Source: Pleurotus ostreatus/Saccharomyces cerevisiae fusant
Lineage: Eukaryota > Opisthokonta
Direction of reading: 5' to 3'
Length of the DNA stretch: 21,630 bases
Assembly: GCA_024196135.1 (NCBI GenBank)
Contig: JAMQCK010000488.1
Span: 1-21,630 of the forward strand
The notes below the pieces were generated by a model that saw only the letters and a list, made by a program, of their open reading frames with translations, did not search any database and had not been told where the DNA came from. Positions 17,562 to 21,630 of the stretch are shown here, one piece after another (position 1 is the first letter of the stretch; every line of letters begins with the position of its first letter). Position numbers and translations under genes: made by a program.

Positions 17562-20508
17562 ATGTCGGAAGACGTCAAGATGGAGCAGCAAGAGCAAGAT
17601 AAGCCGACCGATCAAATCATGAACGGCCTCAACGACGTCCATCTGGACGAGTTCGACGCGCTTTACAACCAGCTGCAAGCGCGACCGCAAGATGTCGGAA
17701 ACTGGAAGAGACTCGTCCAGCTTGCCGAAGAATCAGACGTCGACACGAAAATACGCGCGGCATACGACGCGCTATTGAAACAGTATCCCAACACCGTGCG
17801 TGCTGGCGCTTGTGGCAATGAGAATGACATTGACCGGGTTCTCTATGCATCTTCAGTCAGCGGCTCAGGTATCCTACATTGACTGGTTTATGAAGCATGG
17901 ACGCTTCAACGAAGCCGAGGACTTGTTCAAGCGCTACCTTAGAGGCTCGCCCATGGTCGATCTTTGGCGGTTTTACCTGCAATATGTCTTGTGAGTCAAC
18001 CTGCCTAGCTCGCGCAAAGATGCTCACATACTCTCAGGCGACCTAAAGCCGACGGCAGCATGCCTTTGCGCGACGTGATACGCAAGTCGTATGAGTTCGC
18101 GCTGTCACACATAGGGCAGGACAAGGACAGCGGCGAGATCTGGAAGGACTACATCCACTTCATCGAGTCGGGGCCTGGCTCAAAACCGGTGCGTATATGC
18201 GTGGACGCGCTACAATCAATGCTAACGTTTTCACTGCAGGAGGATCCGTCGTGGGACAAGCAGCAGCGCATGGACTCGCTTCGCAAGGTATACCACCGAG
18301 CACTACAAGTACCCATGGAGAATCTCGAATCAATCTGGTCGTCATACGAAGCCTTCGAAAAGAGCCTGAACAACCCCAACGTCGCCAAGAAGTTCATCGC
18401 CGACCTCAACCCCGCATATATGCAAGCGCGCGCGACCCTCCGCAAGCTTAAGGAACTCACTCAAGGCCTCTTTCCCCACTCCACTTCGCGCGAAGACATG
18501 ACGCTGCCCATGCCCCCTACGTTCAGCAACGCTGACCTCAGTCTGATCGGCCGCTGGCGCGCGTACCTCAAGTGGGAAATGGACAATCCGCTGGAGATTG
18601 AGGAGAAGGATCGCACGACTCTTATTGCGCGCATACAAGCGGTCTATCGTAAGGCCGTGATCCGTATGAGGTACTACCCTGAGATCTGGTTCATGGCTTA
18701 CAACTGGACGAACGCCAATGCGAAGCCTGACGACGCTATTGCGCTCCTCAAAGCCGGCGTCGAAGCAAACCCGTCAAGGTATGCGTCAATGGTATTCGTT
18801 CCCGTTGCACGTCTGATTCATCCAAACAGCTTCTTGCTCAACTTTGCATACGCTGAAGCCCTTGAACTGAAGCGCCAGTACACTGAAGTGCACGATCTAT
18901 ATACGAAGTTTCTCGACACTCTGCGGGCTGAGCTTGATGAGCTTGAGGCCAAAGTCAAGGCTGAGACCGAGACGGAGAACCCGACTGCCAACGGCAACAG
19001 CAATGGCGCGTCGATGCAAATTGACGGGCCCGCGTCCGCCAACACCTCCATTGACTCGACAACCGCGCCCAACAATAAGACAGCGGCGCTGCTTGCCTTG
19101 CGTCGGAAGGAATACGGCATCGCATACGTGATGTACATCCGCTTCGCGCGGCGTGCAGAGGGTGAAAAGGCAGGGCGCACGCTGTTTGGCAAGGCTCGCA
19201 AGGACCGTTGGACGCCGTGGGAGGTGTACGAGGCTGCGGCGTACACCGAGTTCCACAGCGGACAGGTGCCCGCGAAGACGGACGAGGCGGACAAGCAGCC
19301 GTACCTCATCGCAAGCCGGATATTTGACAAGGGCTTCGAGCTTTTCGGCGAGGACCCCGAGTTTGTCGACCGGCATCTGGTGTTCTTGCTCAACATCAAC
19401 GATATCAACAGTATGTTACGTCCGTTATCCTCATTCGTGGCTAACGCTTGTTCCAACAGATGCACGATCGCTGTTCGAGCGCGCGGTCAATGCGATCCCG
19501 GCGAAGAAGGCGCGCATCCTCTGGGAGAGATGGGGGCGGTACGAGTACACCTATGGCACTCTGGAGGACGCGCTAGCCTTCGAGCGCCGCTACAGCGAGC
19601 TGTTCCCGACGGACAACCCGACGAAGCGCTTCGCCCAGCGCTACACCCTCAATTCGTACGACGTGATCGCGCAGCGCGACCTCGGCTTCGCGATCTGGAA
19701 CCCTAGCGCGTCGGGCTCTGGGCGCAGTATGGCGGCGCTCAAAGCGCAGCCGACAATGCGAGACATCCCAGCGGCGCCGCAGGGCGCGAAGCGAGGCGCG
19801 TCGCCGGATGGGCGCGAGCGGCACCGTGAGGAGCGCGGGACGAAGCGGATGAGGAACAATCCGTCGCCGGATCGGATGCGCGAAAGGGAGAGGGAGAGGG
19901 ATAGGTGGGAGGGGCCGCCAAGGCGTCGCTCGCCTCCGAGGGATGCGCCAAGGGATCGTCCGGCCCGTTGGGCTGAGAGGGAAGACGACAAGAATGTGCT
20001 GCCGGTTCAGCTCAAGGACTTCATTGGCCGTTTACCGCCGCCGCATGCATTCGATGGTAAGTGCTCCTGTTTTCGTGGAGATGCTTTTTGTGCTGATTGG
20101 TTTCCAGGACCTATCTTCCGCACGGATGACCTCGTGAACCTGTTCAGGACTGCGGATATCCCGACTAGTCTGCCGCCCCGCGCGCGTTCTCCTCCGCGAG
20201 GTGAGTCTTCCTTCGTCTTACGCCGTATTGACCGCGTGCATCAAGCGGTCTTGCCTCTCCCTTCTGCATCATGGGCGTGAAATTTCCGAGGAACGAGCAC
20301 TCAGTGTGCTGGATCACCTTCATGAATTACACCCAACGCCAGACCAATGGCGCGATCTTTTCCGACTGACCTTTCCGTTGCACCCGACCCCCTTGAACGA
20401 CGTTCCTTGTGTGAGCGTGATCAACTAATCGTACTTGCTTCAGGTGGACGCCCTCCTCCGGATTATGGTCCTTACCAGGGACCTGGTGGTGGCCGTAGGC
20501 GCCATTGA
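17562..20508 (+). CDS. RNA14: mRNA 3'-end processing protein Rna14 (CstF77 homologue)
   Basis: Exons are 17562-17795, 17857-17990, 18038-18188, 18240-18778, 18830-19410, 19460-20056, 20108-20200 and 20444-20508, giving 797 aa. Rna14 is the HAT-repeat scaffold of cleavage factor IA in yeast (CstF in animals); it dimerises, binds Rna15 and helps select poly(A) sites in the nucleus. Most of the protein is tandem HAT/Suf helices: WKRLVQLAE, YIDWFMKHGRFNEAEDLFKR, IWKDYIHFIE, PEIWFMAYNW, FLLNFAYAEALELKRQY and ILWERWGRYEYTYG. After residue 680 comes an Arg-rich RS-like stretch (RERERERDRW, RRRSPPRD). Then comes the Rna15-binding 'monkeytail'-like segment (LKDFIGRLPPPHAFDGPIFR...DDLVNLF), and a GGRPPPDYGP...GGGRRRH tail. 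The first acceptor is set at 17856 so that NTSAAQVSYIDWF matches the family. The last intron is 243 nt, about five times the usual length; a small internal exon there is possible but not seen. Confidence 0.93.
20201..20443 (+). other. Unusually long last intron of RNA14
   Basis: The donor is CGAG|GTGAGT; a branch-like AACTAATC lies at about 20423-20430; the acceptor is GCTTCAG. The intron is 243 nt while the other introns in the window are 47-61 nt. Reading into it, the frame stays open for about 26 codons (GESSFVLRRIDRVHQ and onward) before a TGA at 20278-20280. Confidence 0.7.
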
Positions 20509-20655
20509 GTACTTCAGTATCGCTTTGTAGGTCTGACCCTGTGTGACGCCCGAGAATCAGTCCGATGTCCTCCTCGACGCGTTGTTATTCAGGACTCCTT
20601 ACATGTACTCGACGTCGATACAGCTTACACCTCAGCCACCTACCTACGGTTCTTA
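20509..20655. other. RNA14 3' flank
   Basis: This is probably 3' UTR. No AATAAA was seen. It ends at the TA that flanks the small inverted-repeat element. Confidence 0.5.
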
Positions 20656-20688
20656 CAACCGTTTGCACATCAGTTTGCAGTCCCGTGC
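20656..20688 (+). repeat. Left TIR of the small element
   Basis: Thirty-three bases, identical to the reverse complement of 20910-20942; the match stops after CCCGTGC. Confidence 0.92.
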
Positions 20689-20909
20689 GCGTGGATTTTG
20701 AACAAGTGCGCCCTGATTGTGACGTTTGTCACGGTTGATATTGGGCACTCGCTGCGATTACCGGTGAGCGTACCTCAGAAGAGCGGTCGGTTTCAGTGCA
20801 GCGAGCAAGATACGACGAAAGATGTTGTAAGCCAAAGTTTTTAGATTCGCAGAGCCCGGCAGCCACTCTACGCGTACTTTAGGCGGGCTTAGTCAGCGTG
20901 ATTCCGCAG

Positions 20910-20942
20910 GCACGGGACTGCAAACTGATGTGCAAACGGTTG
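20910..20942 (-). repeat. Right TIR of the small element
   Basis: Reverse complement of 20656-20688 with no mismatch. It ends GCAAACGGTTG, followed by TA. Confidence 0.92.
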
Positions 20943-20944
20943 TA

Positions 20945-21630
20945 TACGCACATGCATTACGCGCAGACTTTGTTACGGAAGAAACTATCGACGTGTACTG
21001 TACCTGCATCCTCCTATAGCATGTAGAGACGCGCGTAATTTACTCTTGTCCGGCTTGTTATTTCTTGGTCTTTACATACTTACATATTGTCATAGGCATT
21101 CTTTCTCTGCGATCCGTAGTACCAGCCAAACACAACACATGCTCATCACGTGCATCTATTGCTCCGAATTTGAGCATGAGCTGAGTGGTGTGGCCGCCAT
21201 CGAACAAGAGCAATCGAAAGGCGAGTTCAATAAGACCAATCTGTCCCATTATAATGCTCCTGGTATACAAGCTGTTGAGGTTCGAGCTGGACACCACGAG
21301 GAGGGCGCGAAGGGGGATGTATTCGGGTTGCCTCTGTAGCGCTAGGCGACGAGCGCGTCAGGCAAACCGGTAAGGAACGTATGGTATGGTAAACGATCGA
21401 GACGCGGACGAGCATCGGTAAGTACCGAGAACTATACAGTAGGTCGGCTCCGACGAGCACGTGATAATCACGTACAATGTCCAACACTTCCCCTCGTGCG
21501 AAGGCGGAGCGATAAGTCCATGAGAAAATCAAAGGAAACAGTGTGTAAGGAGTGTGGAGGGTATAGTACGAAAGGCCGTGGAAAGTCCAATCAAAAACCT
21601 ACGTTGCGGATGGCAGCGAGCGTAGCGACA
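20945..21630. other. Unassigned right edge
   Basis: No gene is supported. A minus-strand frame of 101 codons at 21227-21532 includes LLYSSRYLPML, which faintly resembles the tail of the DUF6533 membrane domain common in basidiomycetes. The preceding part of that domain is not seen, and the window ends. A palindromic CACGTGATAATCACGT lies at about 21459-21474. Confidence 0.4.

Larger units (their letters stand above)
20656..20942. mobile_element. 287-bp MITE-like element with perfect 33-bp TIRs and TA flanks
   Basis: The left end starts CAACCGTTTGCACATCAG and is perfectly mirrored by the right end over 33 bases (20656-20688 and 20910-20942). TA lies immediately outside both ends (20654-20655 and 20943-20944). 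There is no coding capacity. The perfect TIRs suggest a recent insertion. TA target duplications point to a Tc1/mariner-type transposase supplied in trans. It lies about 150 bp after the RNA14 stop codon and may be transcribed into its 3' UTR, where the ends could pair as a hairpin. Confidence 0.87.

Noticed and set aside
21227..21532. Possible DUF6533-type fragment on the minus strand
   Set aside because: Only a short RYLP-like tail is visible; the core of the domain is missing within the window.

Overview
The window looks like nuclear DNA of a filamentous basidiomycete, probably an Agaricomycete of the polypore or mushroom type. The reasons are the many spliceosomal introns of about 50 nt with GT(R)NG donors, CTRAY branch sites and YAG acceptors, GC-rich codon use, and the gene set. 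That set holds a cytosolic GH85 ENGase, a WD40-linked inositol 5-phosphatase, Rna14 and an F-box-like protein of the kind expanded in mushrooms. Species cannot be fixed by eye. No rRNA, tRNA, CRISPR array or bacterial-style operon was seen.

Layout: (1) 1-6.1 kb is an accessory, transposon-marked stretch. A minus-strand ORF with a C2HC zinc knuckle (435-1058) abuts a 3.48-kb element (1070-4549). The element has two inverted ends of about 266 bp and TA on both sides, and no recognisable transposase. Sequence to 6.1 kb holds only small repeats and unsupported reading frames. (2) A minus-strand F-box-like gene with one intron (6142-7508). (3) A 2.1-kb gap. (4) A four-exon GH85 endo-beta-N-acetylglucosaminidase (9625-12001, +). 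(5) A five-exon minus-strand Costars/ABRACL gene (12565-13008), rebuilt here from exons too short to stand out as ORFs. Its ATG appears split by an intron and one intron appears to be GC-AG. (6) Divergent from it, a five-exon WD40 plus inositol polyphosphate 5-phosphatase gene (13328-16969, +). (7) An eight-exon RNA14 gene, the CstF77 homologue of the mRNA 3'-end cleavage machinery (17562-20508, +). (8) Downstream, a 287-bp MITE-like element with perfect 33-bp inverted ends and TA flanks (20656-20942), then sequence without a supported gene.

The four well-recognised genes from 9.6 to 20.5 kb are independent housekeeping functions: free N-glycan turnover, actin-related regulation, phosphoinositide turnover and mRNA 3' processing. 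They do not form a cluster. Costars and the 5-phosphatase share a divergent intergenic region of about 320 bp, and ENGase and Costars converge. The most unusual signals are the split start codon and GC-AG intron of the Costars gene, the two TA-flanked inverted-repeat elements, and the apparent position of the large element between a branch site and the 3' splice site of an intron of the zinc-knuckle gene. All exon boundaries are read by eye from splice motifs and protein conservation; none is backed by transcript data.
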